Numbered from the stretch's first letter, positions 44,559-54,201 are shown. The stretch is DNA of 64,000 nucleotides from an uncultured Flavobacteriaceae bacterium (GCA_947494565.1 CANLVG010000013.1:1-64000); one strand, 5' to 3'. Numbers and translations are program-made. The notes: a model not told the origin generated them from the letters alone.

Positions 44559-45281
44559 TTAACTAAATAGTCTAGCGAAAAACCCTTTCTTCTTTTTCTT
44601 TATCACCCAAATCAATTCACTTGGATGGCGTTTGGATAAATTATTTGGTCCAAATTTTCCCCAAGCAAAACCATCTCCATTCTTTGCCTTTCTCATATCT
44701 GCTACTACCCACTCCTCTCCTTCAAATTCGCTAAGAAATCCATCAAATTCTTTATTTCTTGATTGGAAATCAGTTTTTTCGAATACCAGACCGCCATTGG
44801 ACCAAATATCAAATACGACTTTTTCGTGTATCTCGTTCAAATAGTTTTCCGTTGGTGATTCATAAAACTCAATCAAACTGTTAAGAAATCCATTCAGGTT
44901 ATCTGAGTACTTTACAAAAACAGCTGGGTCATGGCAAGCATAATACACTTGGCCCAAGGTGCCATTCCCTAAAATATCAAGTATCCAAAAATTACCAAAC
45001 CCATCATGACCGAGCGCAATTGAGTTGGGGGATAATTCCAAGAATCCAAATTGCCCTATTGCGGAAAAATCAACTTGCTCTAATCCATATCCTTCCCATC
45101 CTCTAGTTTCCTTCAATATCTCAATTAGCTCCTTATCGATTTTGTCATTGGGAAACGATTTTGCCAAATCATCAATCTCCGTATCAGTCAATCCGTCTTG
45201 AAAGTCAAGACCGTATTCTTCTTCATCCTCATCGGTGAAAGTTGACGCCCTTAATTTTCTAATGATCTCTATGTTTTTCAT
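44559..45281 (-). CDS. SMI1/KNR4 (SUKH) family protein
   Basis: The 240-residue protein fits the SUKH pattern: helical N-terminus, SFPNDKIDKELIEILKETRGWEGYGLEQ and the core strands SIALGHDGFGNFWILDI. Many bacterial SUKH proteins are immunity proteins against contact-dependent toxins. No toxin gene is adjacent, so it is an orphan immunity candidate or a housekeeping family member. A core copy ends 3 bp upstream of its start codon (45284-45294). Confidence 0.8.
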   Translation of the reverse strand: MKNIEIIRKLRASTFTDEDEEEYGLDFQDGLTDTEIDDLAKSFPNDKIDKELIEILKETRGWEGYGLEQVDFSAIGQFGFLELSPNSIALGHDGFGNFWILDILGNGTLGQVYYACHDPAVFVKYSDNLNGFLNSLIEFYESPTENYLNEIHEKVVFDIWSNGGLVFEKTDFQSRNKEFDGFLSEFEGEEWVVADMRKAKNGDGFAWGKFGPNNLSKRHPSELIWVIKKKKKGFFARLFS

Positions 45282-45321
45282 CTTTTATTTGAACTTGAAC
45301 CTTTAGTGAAAACCTATTCGA

Positions 45322-46221
45322 TTAAAAAGCGACATCGTTTGCTCTTTTATATCCATATAGCTGCATTTTACCGGCTTGAACTTCCAAAATCGAAAAACTA
45401 TTGTTTTCCAGTCCTTGATGATCAACCATCCCGTTTTGGGTGATGTACTGAATTCCATTTATGCTGCTGTACCTTTCCTCATGCACATGCCCCTGAAGCA
45501 CAGCCAATACGGTACCGGATTTTTCAAGCAGTCTTTGTGCTTTCTTGAAGTCATTAATGTGAAATTTATAACCCTCCCTACGGAACTCGAATAGGGGGTG
45601 ATGACAAAAAACCAGCGTAGGTTTGCTTGTTTTCTTAAGGTCTTCCTCTAACCAATCCAATTGTTGATCCGTTAGGTTGGTATCTTGCCAATCTGCCCCT
45701 TTTAGAAAATAGTGATTTGTTCCGTCTTTGTTGTAATTGGCGTCTAAAACTATGATATGCAACCCTTTGTGGTCAAAGGAATAGTAACTTTTTTCTTTTG
45801 GCACACCTGTATTTTCGATATTCTCAAGAAATTGGGTCTTCGTTATACTGTCTACATCATGGTTGCCGATGCAATGATAACACGGGCCGTCGAAACCGGA
45901 GTACACCGCTTCTATTTTACGTAAATAGCTTAGTGTCATCTTTTCATCTTGAGTTTCATCCTCATCTTTAAAATCGCCCATATGCATAACAAAGTCTACT
46001 TTTTCTTTGTTCATCACACGTACAAACTCGCCCATTTTATCCAATGCCCCACGATAAAACCGAGTTCCTGCCGGGTCTCTTTCTGCATAATGTGAATCCG
46101 TTGCTATGCCAATACGGACTTTAGTATCCAATTCCCTTACGAAGCTGGTATCGAATGGAAAAACCGTTGTACTTAATGTAAAAAGCCCTGTGTTCTTAAT
46201 AAAAACCCTTCTTGTTGCCAT
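45322..46221 (-). CDS. Calcineurin-like metallophosphoesterase, Tat-exported
   Basis: The 299-residue protein has a twin-arginine-type leader (RRVFIKNTGLFTL). The full set of metallophosphoesterase motifs follows: IATDSHYAE, MGDFKDEDE, CIGNHDVDS, CHHPLFE and QGHVHEE, giving a dinuclear metal site. A periplasmic phosphodiesterase or phosphatase is expected. Unit between cores 45284 and 46253. Confidence 0.92.
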   Translation of the reverse strand: MATRRVFIKNTGLFTLSTTVFPFDTSFVRELDTKVRIGIATDSHYAERDPAGTRFYRGALDKMGEFVRVMNKEKVDFVMHMGDFKDEDETQDEKMTLSYLRKIEAVYSGFDGPCYHCIGNHDVDSITKTQFLENIENTGVPKEKSYYSFDHKGLHIIVLDANYNKDGTNHYFLKGADWQDTNLTDQQLDWLEEDLKKTSKPTLVFCHHPLFEFRREGYKFHINDFKKAQRLLEKSGTVLAVLQGHVHEERYSSINGIQYITQNGMVDHQGLENNSFSILEVQAGKMQLYGYKRANDVAF

Positions 46222-46252
46222 TTATTGGTATCGTTTTTTCAAAGTGTTATCG

Positions 46253-46318
46253 TTTATTTGAACTTGGGTTCCATTCCGGCGCGGAAGCATCGTATCGGTT
46301 GATTGGGCCTATGCTTTA
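46253..46318. repeat. Array repeat R1, copy a
   Basis: A 66-bp block starting at a core copy and matching 54202-54267 with about five differences. Both contain AAGCAT and ATGCTT as a possible stem. Sequence to the left of the core differs between copies, so the shared part is the 3' tail of two unrelated genes. In this copy the tail overlaps the last codons (HKA-stop) of the transporter. Confidence 0.9.
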
Positions 46319-47532
46319 TGGCCATCGTTGTAGGTAGTTTTTCTATTAATTATTATATACCCAATTAGTCCAATTCCGATAATAGTCATTCCTACTATTC
46401 CAATTTTTAATCCTAACATTGGATTATCATACAATTTATCGTTAAACAGACCAAAACCCAAAGAAATTAATCTGGTCGGTAAAAATGCCAAGCTAATTAA
46501 AATTGCTAAATATTTTGGATTAGAATATTTTGTCAAAATCGAATGGATAATTGGCGTAATATGAATTTCCGAAATTGCAAGAAAAAGCAATGAAATCAAA
46601 TAAGTTATTGTATGTTGTTCAGCCGGCACTTCTGGAATTAAGAATAATATTCCAAATGATATTACTCCAAAAATAAACCCAAGCATTAATTTAAAGAATT
46701 GACTACTGTAAAGATAAGACCATGAAATAATGGCAATTACACTAATTGGTACAATAAAAATAGTGTTGATTGATTGCCATAAATGATTTGGAACACCAAT
46801 AGTTGATATTTCGCTTAACTGTAATTGTAAATCGAAAGTCCTGATGTTTGATATTTCGTAAAATCCCCAAAACAATCCAACAACAATAAATGCAACTAGA
46901 ATATTTAAAATTCTTTTACTTATTGGAAACTCATTTTTCTCAATTTCATCCAATCTTTTTTCCTTTGAAAGAAAAATAGGGGTTATTGAGATTAACATTA
47001 ATATCCCAGATATTACAAATCCGATATGGTAACCATATGTTTCTCCTAAATATCCAATTAGTAAAATTCCTAGGAAAGAACCCAGATTTATTGCGAGATA
47101 AAATATCGTAAATCCTGAATCTAATAATTTGGTCTTATTCAGATATGCCTTTCCGAAATTTGAGATAATATTTGGTATAAAAAGACCGCTACCTAAAACG
47201 ACAAGAAACAAACCTAAATAAAGTCCAATTATGGAAGGAATACATAAACTAAAAGCTCCGATTGCTTGAATAATTCCACCAATTATTATTGATTTTTTAT
47301 TTCCAATAAGTAAGTCTCCCAAAAGTGCTCCTACAATTTGAGAATAAACTAATGAAGCTGTAAGCCAAACATAAATACTTATGGCTTCTTCATCTTCCAT
47401 TTTCAGCGTTTCCCCAACCATATAAAGAACTAAAAGAGTACGAAAACCATAATAAGCCGCTCTTTCCAACATTCTGGAAATAGAGTAGTAGAGAGTTTCT
47501 TCTGTGTGTTTTTGATTTTGAATGTTTTTCAT
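46309..47532 (-). CDS. POT/PTR family transporter
   Basis: A 407-residue multi-pass membrane protein, roughly 11-12 helices. The POT signature ERAAYYGFRTLL lies near residue 18, where ExxER-like residues couple peptide uptake to protons. The second signature is GGALLGD-like (QIVGALLGDLLIGNKKSI). It is shorter than the usual 450-500 residues, mainly in the loops. A di/tripeptide importer is expected. AT-rich codon use, as in its neighbours. Confidence 0.85.
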   Translation of the reverse strand: MKNIQNQKHTEETLYYSISRMLERAAYYGFRTLLVLYMVGETLKMEDEEAISIYVWLTASLVYSQIVGALLGDLLIGNKKSIIIGGIIQAIGAFSLCIPSIIGLYLGLFLVVLGSGLFIPNIISNFGKAYLNKTKLLDSGFTIFYLAINLGSFLGILLIGYLGETYGYHIGFVISGILMLISITPIFLSKEKRLDEIEKNEFPISKRILNILVAFIVVGLFWGFYEISNIRTFDLQLQLSEISTIGVPNHLWQSINTIFIVPISVIAIISWSYLYSSQFFKLMLGFIFGVISFGILFLIPEVPAEQHTITYLISLLFLAISEIHITPIIHSILTKYSNPKYLAILISLAFLPTRLISLGFGLFNDKLYDNPMLGLKIGIVGMTIIGIGLIGYIIINRKTTYNDGHKA

Positions 47533-47570
47533 TCAGTTTCTTGGGTTGGTAAACTACCTACAAAGGTCTC

Positions 47571-47690
47571 GTATAACCTTCAGTCACGGGTTTATATGCG
47601 TTAATTTTCGGTTTAGCACAGGCTTTAGCAATTCCGAGTGGATTCGGACGTAGTCGAATCCGCCGTAATTGAGGTCATCTATTGTTGTAT
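47571..47690. repeat. attC-like structured intergenic element
   Basis: About 120 bp, bounded by GTATAAC (47571-47577) and GTTGTAT (47684-47690), i.e. AAC...GTT ends as in integron attC sites. An inner hairpin is formed by GTGGATTCG and CGAATCCGC. The outer arms are only partly complementary. It lies between the transporter and the gene at 47702-48130. The attC reading is an inference. Confidence 0.5.
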
Positions 47691-47701
47691 GCCTTTTTTT
47701 A

Positions 47702-48130
47702 TCATATCCAATTCAAAACTGTTATCAGTCCGACAATAATTAGTCCTACTAATAAAATTGCTATCCCAAAACAACCAATTCTAAGCGCTTTGTCTTTCCA
47801 ATTTTCTTTATGTTCAGGAAAAGTCTTCTCAGTTGGCGTCTTGTTTTTTTTTGTTAATTCAACGAAATCAAAGAAGAATTCACTGTTTTTATCAAGCCAA
47901 TCAGTATTTAACCCAATCGATTCAGTTCCATTTTTTTCAAATTCCCGATTTTCAGATTCAATTCCAACTTTGAGTAATTCAGTTGCGAATAATTCAAGTC
48001 CTTTTCGATTCGCTTTTATATGGCCTTCTTCTGGTCCGCCACCATATACATAAAACCCTAAAAAAGCTTTTTCATTTTCGTTCCGGTTTTCAAGTTCAGA
48101 AATTACTTTTTTTAATTCTTCGTCTGTCAT
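47702..48130 (-). CDS. Hypothetical protein with C-terminal membrane anchor
   Basis: The 142-residue protein starts MTDEELKKVISELENRNENE. It has a soluble acidic domain, a Lys/Thr/Pro-rich linker and one C-terminal membrane helix (CFGIAILLVGLIIVGLITVL), i.e. tail-anchored. No family recognised. ATG at 48130 is preferred over TTG at 48136. It sits directly after repeat R2. Confidence 0.65.
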   Translation of the reverse strand: MTDEELKKVISELENRNENEKAFLGFYVYGGGPEEGHIKANRKGLELFATELLKVGIESENREFEKNGTESIGLNTDWLDKNSEFFFDFVELTKKNKTPTEKTFPEHKENWKDKALRIGCFGIAILLVGLIIVGLITVLNWI

Positions 48131-48145
48131 TTCCAAATAGTGGGC

Positions 48146-48228
48146 AACTTGTTTATATCACCGTAAAATACATTTTTATACCTCCCTATGGCTATAAAAC
48201 CGATGAAAGCTCCTGTTCTTTATTTGAA
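48146..48228. repeat. Array repeat R2, copy a (empty-site left half)
   Basis: An 83-bp block identical to 56282-56364. It contains a stem TTTTATA / TATAAAA and ends in a core copy (TTTATTTGAA). Here it continues directly into R3, forming the apparent empty site 48146-48280. Confidence 0.95.
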
Positions 48229-48280
48229 TGATGAATTGAGGTGCTGAAACTCTTTTCGGAAGGTACAATTTGTAAAGAGT
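48219..48280. repeat. Array repeat R3, copy a (empty-site right half)
   Basis: A 62-bp block starting with the core copy that ends R2. It matches 57552-57613 with four differences. It carries the stem AAACTCTTT / AAAGAGTTT around an 18-base loop. Another core copy (48297) follows within 20 bp, so the unit is too short for a gene. Confidence 0.93.
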
Positions 48281-48342
48281 TTGCACAAAAGCATCCTTTT
48301 ATTGAACTTTGGTTTAACTGGATTCTTTACTGTAATACGTCT

Positions 48343-48537
48343 TTATTTGTCCAGTCGGTATTTGCCATACTTAAAAATCAATCCTTCTGCTGCCCTTATC
48401 ATCATAGGTTCCGCACGAGTAGTCCAATTAAGAGCCCCATCTTTTTCAAAACTAATCCTGACAAAACAAAGGCAGAAGCCATAAAATGTTGGAATATTAA
48501 GAAAATGAAACGCTGGTCGAATAATACTTATAAAAAA
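48343..48537 (-). pseudogene. Possible gene remnant without a start codon
   Basis: A minus-strand frame of about 65 codons, open from a stop at 48538 to TAA at 48343, lacks an ATG at its beginning. Its end (DGALNWTTRAEPMMIRAAEGLIF) reads like real coding sequence. It may be the 3' end of a truncated gene left at a cassette junction. It may also be chance. Confidence 0.35.
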
Positions 48538-48550
48538 TCAGACATTGAAT

Positions 48551-50239
48551 TTATTTAAGCTTTTGAAACCGTGTATTTCGTACCCTATCAGATGTAATCG
48601 CAAAGCCAGTAATTTCATCCTGAGCATTGCGTTCAAACTCAAGAAATCTAAACTGCCAGCTGGAAGCCAAAAAGCCATCTTTTTTTATAGACGACAAGCG
48701 TATTTCGCCCAATTTTGGATGCGTTATAGTTAGATTTCCATTAATCACTGAAAGCTCATATGTTGTATCAAGATTTTTACTATAATAGCTTCCAGTGAAA
48801 TATTCCAATTCTTTAGCTTTATATACCTTAGGGGAATAGGGTTCATAAAAATCTACAATTTGATTATTCTCAAGAACACGCATATATTTCTCATTAATTT
48901 TTGTGGAGAATTCTATTTTTAAATCAGGGTAATCCCCTAGTTGAAATGTACTTTCTTTTTCCAAGGGGTATAGTGGTGTTTCACGATTATTCTGCTCTGG
49001 TCTAGCATAAATAAGTGTATCATTCCGCACAAAAATATTTCTAGTGATATACGTTTTTTGATTTAGATATAAACCACTATACTTTTCTAAGTATTCTCGT
49101 GATAACTTAACTTTTTTGAACTGTCTCTGATCAACTGAAGATGTCTTATTAGTTAACTTGAACTTCTTTTTTAAAAATATATTTACAACCTGAAGCGCCA
49201 AACCTTGAGCATCAATTGCACTATTGTTGCTTAATAACAAAACAGCGCTATTAGTTTCAGGAAATCTACCTAAAAAAGCACGATATCCCGCTTCACCACC
49301 AGCGTGATGAATATACTCAAGACCATTATAGTTGTCAACAAATTGTCCTAAGGCATATCCAAACGTATTTCCACTATTTAACTGAGATAACGTATTCATC
49401 TTTTCAAAAATAGACTGGCTTCCTATTTTAGGATTAGCAAAATTTAAAGCCCATTTACTTAGATCTAATAATGTAGAATACAAGCCGGTAGACCCATAAT
49501 AAGAATAATTAGCAGGTGCATTTACATAAGTTCCATTGTCAATTTCATAAGAATTGGCCCTATTTATGACAATCTTATGGTAATCATCCATTACAAATGA
49601 ATCTGACATTTCTAGTGGGCTAAATATTTGTTCTTCTAAATATATAGAAAATGGCTTTCCAGATACTTTTTCCACTATTTCAGCCAAAAGAACATAGCCC
49701 GAATTGGAATAGTTAAATTCTTCCCCAGGTTTAAAGTTGAGCGCATCTTGTTTGTAAATGACATTTAGCACATCGTTTTTGGTAATGACATTATCTGGTG
49801 TGTATCCTTTTTGACCCAATAGATGTCCATGACTTTTTAGACCACTTGTATGTGCTGCAAGCTGTCTTAACGTAATTATTTTGTTATAGTTCGGAAAATG
49901 GGGTAAGTACTTTTTTATATCGTCATCTAGTGATAATCTACCTTGCTCTTCTAGAAGCAGGACAGCAAAAACAGTAAATTGCTTAGAAACAGAGGCTAGT
50001 GAGAATACACTTTTGGTATTCATTGGGATATTATGCTCCAAATCTGCCATACCATATCCTTTTGAAAAGATGAGTTCGCCGTTTTGAATAAACCCAACAG
50101 CTACTCCCGGTGTTTTGAGATTATCATAAGTCTTAAAAATTGTATTGACCTCCTTGAGTAGGGCTGTATCAGTTTTCTGGGCCAGTGTTAGGGTTTGACA
50201 GTATAAATAAATTAGAATTGCTGAAATATACTTTTGCAT
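48551..50239 (-). CDS. Serine beta-lactamase-like hydrolase (class C fold), secreted
   Basis: The 562-residue protein has a signal peptide (ending TLAQ). The beta-lactamase/DD-peptidase fold follows: SxxK in SLASVSKQFTVFAV (Ser near residue 83), YSN in FNYSNSGYVLL and HHAGGEAGY as the third motif. A C-terminal domain of about 160 residues resembles the beta-sandwich tails of bacterial serine-hydrolase families. Probably a peptidase or esterase. The second of three such genes in the array. Confidence 0.88.
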   Translation of the reverse strand: MQKYISAILIYLYCQTLTLAQKTDTALLKEVNTIFKTYDNLKTPGVAVGFIQNGELIFSKGYGMADLEHNIPMNTKSVFSLASVSKQFTVFAVLLLEEQGRLSLDDDIKKYLPHFPNYNKIITLRQLAAHTSGLKSHGHLLGQKGYTPDNVITKNDVLNVIYKQDALNFKPGEEFNYSNSGYVLLAEIVEKVSGKPFSIYLEEQIFSPLEMSDSFVMDDYHKIVINRANSYEIDNGTYVNAPANYSYYGSTGLYSTLLDLSKWALNFANPKIGSQSIFEKMNTLSQLNSGNTFGYALGQFVDNYNGLEYIHHAGGEAGYRAFLGRFPETNSAVLLLSNNSAIDAQGLALQVVNIFLKKKFKLTNKTSSVDQRQFKKVKLSREYLEKYSGLYLNQKTYITRNIFVRNDTLIYARPEQNNRETPLYPLEKESTFQLGDYPDLKIEFSTKINEKYMRVLENNQIVDFYEPYSPKVYKAKELEYFTGSYYSKNLDTTYELSVINGNLTITHPKLGEIRLSSIKKDGFLASSWQFRFLEFERNAQDEITGFAITSDRVRNTRFQKLK

Positions 50240-50464
50240 TATTGTGATATTTTTTTCAAATCTAATTATGAAGTTCTCATACTTGCATTTAAGCAGGCTT
50301 GAATAAGTGTCGGTTTATAAATAAGGACATATTCCTCATAATGTGCTAATCAAAATAGCAATTGTACAACCTACTTTTATAAATTTCTATGCATAAATAG
50401 CTTTTAGAATTATTTGTGGAATTCCAAGTTTGAAATGAACGGAACCTATACTGAAATAAACTAT

Positions 50465-51244
50465 ATGGAAATAATTTGCTACAGCTGTGGTCGAGGAGAG
50501 CATCCTGAGAATACAATCGAGGGAATTAAACATTGCCAAAGAATAAATGCTGATTGGAGAATTGAAATGGATGTTCAAATGACATCTGACCACCGTCTTG
50601 TTCTATTTCACGATTATGAAACAAAGAGAACTACAGGAGAAGATAAATTACTAAGCAAACTCAACTTTAGCCAAGTAAAAAAACTGAATGCCGGATACAA
50701 TTTTAAGATTGACGGTACGTATCCTTACCGACTAGCATCAGTCAAGATTCCTGAATTAACTGAAGTATTCCAAAAGTTTCCGAAGGCAAAATTAATATTA
50801 GACATTCATACAAACAATCCAATCGTTGTGGACATTTTAATTGACCTAATAGATACAAAATTTCAGGGTGGTGATTTTATTATAGCTAGCGAGTATGATG
50901 AAATTATTAGAAAACTAAAAAGCAGAAAACCAAGTTGGAAATACGGTGTATCTGCGAAAGAAGCAAAACGAATGCTGTACAGTAGTTTTCTTTATTTGGA
51001 TGGGTTATTCCCAGTCAAATCTGATATTCTAATGTTACCCAAAAAATACGGTCGTATAAATGTGCTTTCAAAAAGGGTTATACATCACGCCAAGAAACGA
51101 AACAAACCAATATGGGCATGGATGTATGAGGGTACATACGTAAAAACTATTGAGACCAAAGAAGAAATGGAATTACTAAGAAAAATAGGAATAGAAGGAA
51201 TATTTGTAGAATTCCCGGAAAAATTTCTTGGTGAAACACGATAG
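50465..51244 (+). CDS. Glycerophosphodiester phosphodiesterase-like protein, variant active site
   Basis: 259 residues with the GDPD TIM-barrel pattern HPENTIEGI, IEMDVQMTSDHRLVLFHDYETKRTTG and LILDIHTNN. The usual first motif HRG is here CGRG, so one of the two catalytic histidines seems absent. The second (FHD) is present. It may be inactive or act on another substrate. ATG at 50465 is chosen; earlier in-frame TTG/ATG codons exist. On the + strand within the array, followed by a lipoprotein gene. Confidence 0.75.
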   Translation: MEIICYSCGRGEHPENTIEGIKHCQRINADWRIEMDVQMTSDHRLVLFHDYETKRTTGEDKLLSKLNFSQVKKLNAGYNFKIDGTYPYRLASVKIPELTEVFQKFPKAKLILDIHTNNPIVVDILIDLIDTKFQGGDFIIASEYDEIIRKLKSRKPSWKYGVSAKEAKRMLYSSFLYLDGLFPVKSDILMLPKKYGRINVLSKRVIHHAKKRNKPIWAWMYEGTYVKTIETKEEMELLRKIGIEGIFVEFPEKFLGETR

Positions 51245-51279
51245 CAAACTAAAAACCATCTTTAATTAATTAAATATTT

Positions 51280-51792
51280 ATGAAAAATAAACTCAAATTT
51301 TTATGTGTAGTGCTTTGTCTTGTTTTTATTAGTTCTTGTGCTGATAAAAACGGTTTGAATCAAATTCAGCTAGTTCTTAAAACAGATAAACAAGGAAATG
51401 TCATAAAAGGAAGCAAACAGGCTTTAATTGATGCCATACGAAATGGAGCAGATATTAAAGTAGGATGGGGTTCTAAAGGAAAAACACACACTATTGAGCA
51501 TTTGTCAGAACCTATTTGGCTTGCTATTATGGATGAAAAAGAAGTTGTTGCTAAGCTTCACCCTCAATATTCTGCTACTACAAATTGGGATAGCTTGAGC
51601 GCTGACCACTCAAATAGCGCTATACTGCACCAAGAATGGCGGGTTGTATTAACCACTAAAAGTAGTTTTGATGCCATTTGGTATGACAGAAAATTAGATA
51701 CCATAATTAAAAGAGTGCCTCAGCAGCACCCTATGTCATGGTTTTCAAATCAAACGCCTAGTCTGGAAAAGCCTTCTTTATTATTTAAATAA
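51280..51792 (+). CDS. Hypothetical lipoprotein
   Basis: The 170-residue lipoprotein (lipobox FISSC, Cys near residue 20) contains the conserved-looking stretch GSKQALIDAIRNGADIKVGWGSKGKTHTIEH. This is a pattern seen in uncharacterised Bacteroidota secreted proteins. 35 bp downstream of the GDPD-like gene, same strand. Function unknown. Confidence 0.7.
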   Translation: MKNKLKFLCVVLCLVFISSCADKNGLNQIQLVLKTDKQGNVIKGSKQALIDAIRNGADIKVGWGSKGKTHTIEHLSEPIWLAIMDEKEVVAKLHPQYSATTNWDSLSADHSNSAILHQEWRVVLTTKSSFDAIWYDRKLDTIIKRVPQQHPMSWFSNQTPSLEKPSLLFK

Positions 51793-51814
51793 AACAATTT
51801 TTCAAAAATCAGTT

Positions 51815-52855
51815 CTACTTATTATTTGAATGCTTGTAAGCTGCTGGGGTCATATTCAATTGTTTTTTAAATGCCCTGTAAAATGCTGATTTTGATTTAA
51901 ACCCGGCCTCATTACCAATTGCCTCTAATGTGAGTATATCATTTTCTAGAATCATCATTTTCGCATATTCAACTCTATACTCATTTATCAAATTGGGAAA
52001 ACTTTTATTTAAACTATTATTGATTAACTCTGATAGACTATGAGAAGGAATTTTGAGTTCTTGGGCCACATCAGAAATTGTAAGGTTTGGTTTCTTAAAA
52101 AACTCCTTTTTTGATAGTACATTCCCTAACTTCAAAATCAATTCCGAGGCTAGCTTATCATCTTTTTTCTTTTCTAAATATTTTTGAGCCTTCTTATATA
52201 AAACTGATTGTTTTTTTTTTGAAAAAAACAACAGTAAAACTAAAAAGTAAATAAGTAGCGAAAATGAAATTGCGCCAACAATATAGGAGGTATAATCAGC
52301 TAAAAAATAACCCATCCATATCATCACATTACCAAAAAATATATTAAGAATCCAAACTTCTATAATTAGTAATGATTCTTGTTTAAGATATGCTTTCTTA
52401 ACTATTGGAAATAATAGTATTCCGGAAAAAACTATATATATAAACCATTCCAACAAAATAAGATTCATAAGATAGTCAACCCATAAAAGTTTATGCAGCT
52501 TGTAAGGATATACGATGCTTAAAAAAACAATAAGGGGGCCTAAAATTAGTATATGATACTTCCATTTTCCAGCAGTATTACTATTAGGTCTTAAAACAGA
52601 TTTTATATAAAAAAATAGAAAAGGACCAATAAGCACACAAGCTGTTATGCCAACTTGAATGAAAATGTTGGAAAGGTAATTATTGAAGTAAAAGAATACC
52701 GATTTTCCCACTCTTATGCTCAAGACTAAAAATAGGATGCCCAAAAAATTGTTAGAAATATGCCTTGGTTTTGCATAAATCAAAAAATACAAAGAGAGCA
52801 ATATTCCGTTAAATACGCCTAATGCACTGAAAAAAAATAAAATATTAGCGCTCAT
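51815..52855 (-). CDS. Membrane-anchored AraC-family regulator
   Basis: The 346-residue protein has about seven N-terminal membrane helices in the first 215 residues. A C-terminal AraC double HTH follows, including KPNLTISDVAQELKIPSHSLSELI and ILTLEAIGNEAGFKSKSAFYRAFKKQLNMTPAAYK. A 7-TM sensor fused to AraC is a recurrent Bacteroidota design and would allow a membrane signal to act directly on DNA. Its target is unknown. Confidence 0.88.
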   Translation of the reverse strand: MSANILFFFSALGVFNGILLSLYFLIYAKPRHISNNFLGILFLVLSIRVGKSVFFYFNNYLSNIFIQVGITACVLIGPFLFFYIKSVLRPNSNTAGKWKYHILILGPLIVFLSIVYPYKLHKLLWVDYLMNLILLEWFIYIVFSGILLFPIVKKAYLKQESLLIIEVWILNIFFGNVMIWMGYFLADYTSYIVGAISFSLLIYFLVLLLFFSKKKQSVLYKKAQKYLEKKKDDKLASELILKLGNVLSKKEFFKKPNLTISDVAQELKIPSHSLSELINNSLNKSFPNLINEYRVEYAKMMILENDILTLEAIGNEAGFKSKSAFYRAFKKQLNMTPAAYKHSNNK

Positions 52856-52967
52856 TTACTTAAAAATCGGTTTTAAATTAACCTAAAAACCTATTAACAT
52901 TCATTTTATATATATTTATCAATTGTTTATTTGAACTTTTGCTTTCCACCTATAATCCTATATCTTG

Positions 52968-53150
52968 CTATTCAAACAGAAGAGAATATATCCAAATTAC
53001 CAAAACCATTATAACTCCGATTAATAATCTTCGTTCAATAAATAATGCATCTGGTGATATTAGTTTTTTCTTATTAAGCCAATAATAAATCAAGCCAGTT
53101 ATTGCTAAGATCAACCATAACCAAATATCAAAACTATCTAACGATTTCAT
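52968..53150 (-). CDS. Small hypothetical membrane protein
   Basis: 60 residues with two membrane helices (IWLWLILAITGLIYYWL and LLIGVIMVLVIWIYSLLF). ATG at 53150; an in-frame TTG at 53162 would add four residues. Bounded by cores at 52926 and 53203. No family recognised. Confidence 0.6.
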   Translation of the reverse strand: MKSLDSFDIWLWLILAITGLIYYWLNKKKLISPDALFIERRLLIGVIMVLVIWIYSLLFE

Positions 53151-53214
53151 TGTAATAGGCAAATGGGCATTCTGTTTGTTTTCAGAATTCGACTTCGAAT
53201 CCTTTATTTGAACT

Positions 53215-53826
53215 TTATTTTTTACAAATTGATAAATGGCGATCTTCTATTCTCTTACTACCCTTACCTTTTTTACCGGTCCAAAATTCACCTCGAATAG
53301 CTTGATGCCTTGTTCTGCAAACATGCTCTTCACCATCCTTCTTCTCATTTTTAATACACCAATGACTATCTTCCGGAACACGATAGGAACGTTGGAAGAC
53401 ACCATTATTATCGAAAAAATCAACAAACTGCCCCTTTTTCTTTTTTTGACAATCATGACCATTTAAATATGTCCATTCAACTTCAATATACACGTTCGAA
53501 TTCCATTTTCGCCAGTCTAACAGTTTTAATGGGCGTTTAACTCCAAAATCTTCCTCTTTTAAAAGCCAAACATCACCTTCAATTTTAGCCTCTAAGTCTG
53601 TGGCGATTACCTCTTCAAATCCTTGAGCAACGTATATAGTATCACTGTCCTTGGTTACATATGCTACCAAATCCTCCTTTTCAATATAATCCATGACCTT
53701 CTCTGGAGTTTCGGGATCATGTGGCCACCCGGTAGAAACAGCTTTGCAACCGAAAAGAAAGGAGATACAAATCAATGCTAAAAGCGCTATTATCCTTGAT
53801 CTCTCGTAAGAACTTAAAGTATTCAT
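53215..53826 (-). CDS. Hypothetical lipoprotein
   Basis: The 203-residue lipoprotein (lipobox FLFGC) is rich in charged and aromatic residues, with several cysteines (HDCQKKKKG, HWCIKNEKKDGEEHVC, SICKK). No family recognised. The TAA stop is the first base triplet before the core at 53203. ATG at 53826 lies directly after the core at 53837. Confidence 0.68.
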   Translation of the reverse strand: MNTLSSYERSRIIALLALICISFLFGCKAVSTGWPHDPETPEKVMDYIEKEDLVAYVTKDSDTIYVAQGFEEVIATDLEAKIEGDVWLLKEEDFGVKRPLKLLDWRKWNSNVYIEVEWTYLNGHDCQKKKKGQFVDFFDNNGVFQRSYRVPEDSHWCIKNEKKDGEEHVCRTRHQAIRGEFWTGKKGKGSKRIEDRHLSICKK

Positions 53827-53868
53827 GACCCTATCCTTTATTTGAGCTTTGGTTGTAGCACAATTAAG

Positions 53869-54192
53869 TCAAAATATTTTAAAAATGAATTGTACTTGTA
53901 AGAGTAAAAAAACCAACATAAGAATAGAAATTAGAAATACGTCTTTTCTAATATCAGTAAAGGTTTTACCTTCTTTAAGTATCTCACGTCGGAATCTTTT
54001 GGAAATCAGCACAACAACAGAGGTGAAAAATGCAAAGATCAATGGCGGAAGCCATTTTACCCCAAAATCCGGATTATCGTAATTTTTAAAAATCTCGAGT
54101 ATTACCGGTATAAACAACAGATTCCAAATGGCAAAAGCAGCAACTACATAGCTTCTCTTATAAGGTAACTTATCAAAATATTTCTTGATCAT
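53869..54192 (-). CDS. Hypothetical membrane protein
   Basis: 107 residues, about three membrane segments (VVAAFAIWNLLFIPVILEI, LPPLIFAFFTSVVVLI and FLISILMLVFLLLQVQFIF). No family recognised. Unit between cores 53837 and 54202. Confidence 0.63.
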   Translation of the reverse strand: MIKKYFDKLPYKRSYVVAAFAIWNLLFIPVILEIFKNYDNPDFGVKWLPPLIFAFFTSVVVLISKRFRREILKEGKTFTDIRKDVFLISILMLVFLLLQVQFIFKIF

Positions 54193-54201
54193 TTAGGATT
54201 C

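Noticed and set aside
48241-48558. Plus-strand open frame crossing R3 and a core
   Set aside because: It spans repeat sequence, has no domain and is antisense to a more plausible gene remnant.
51826-51836. Core-like ATTATTTGAAT at the end of the AraC gene
   Set aside because: It lies in the conserved C-terminal coding region and may be chance; not counted among the cores.
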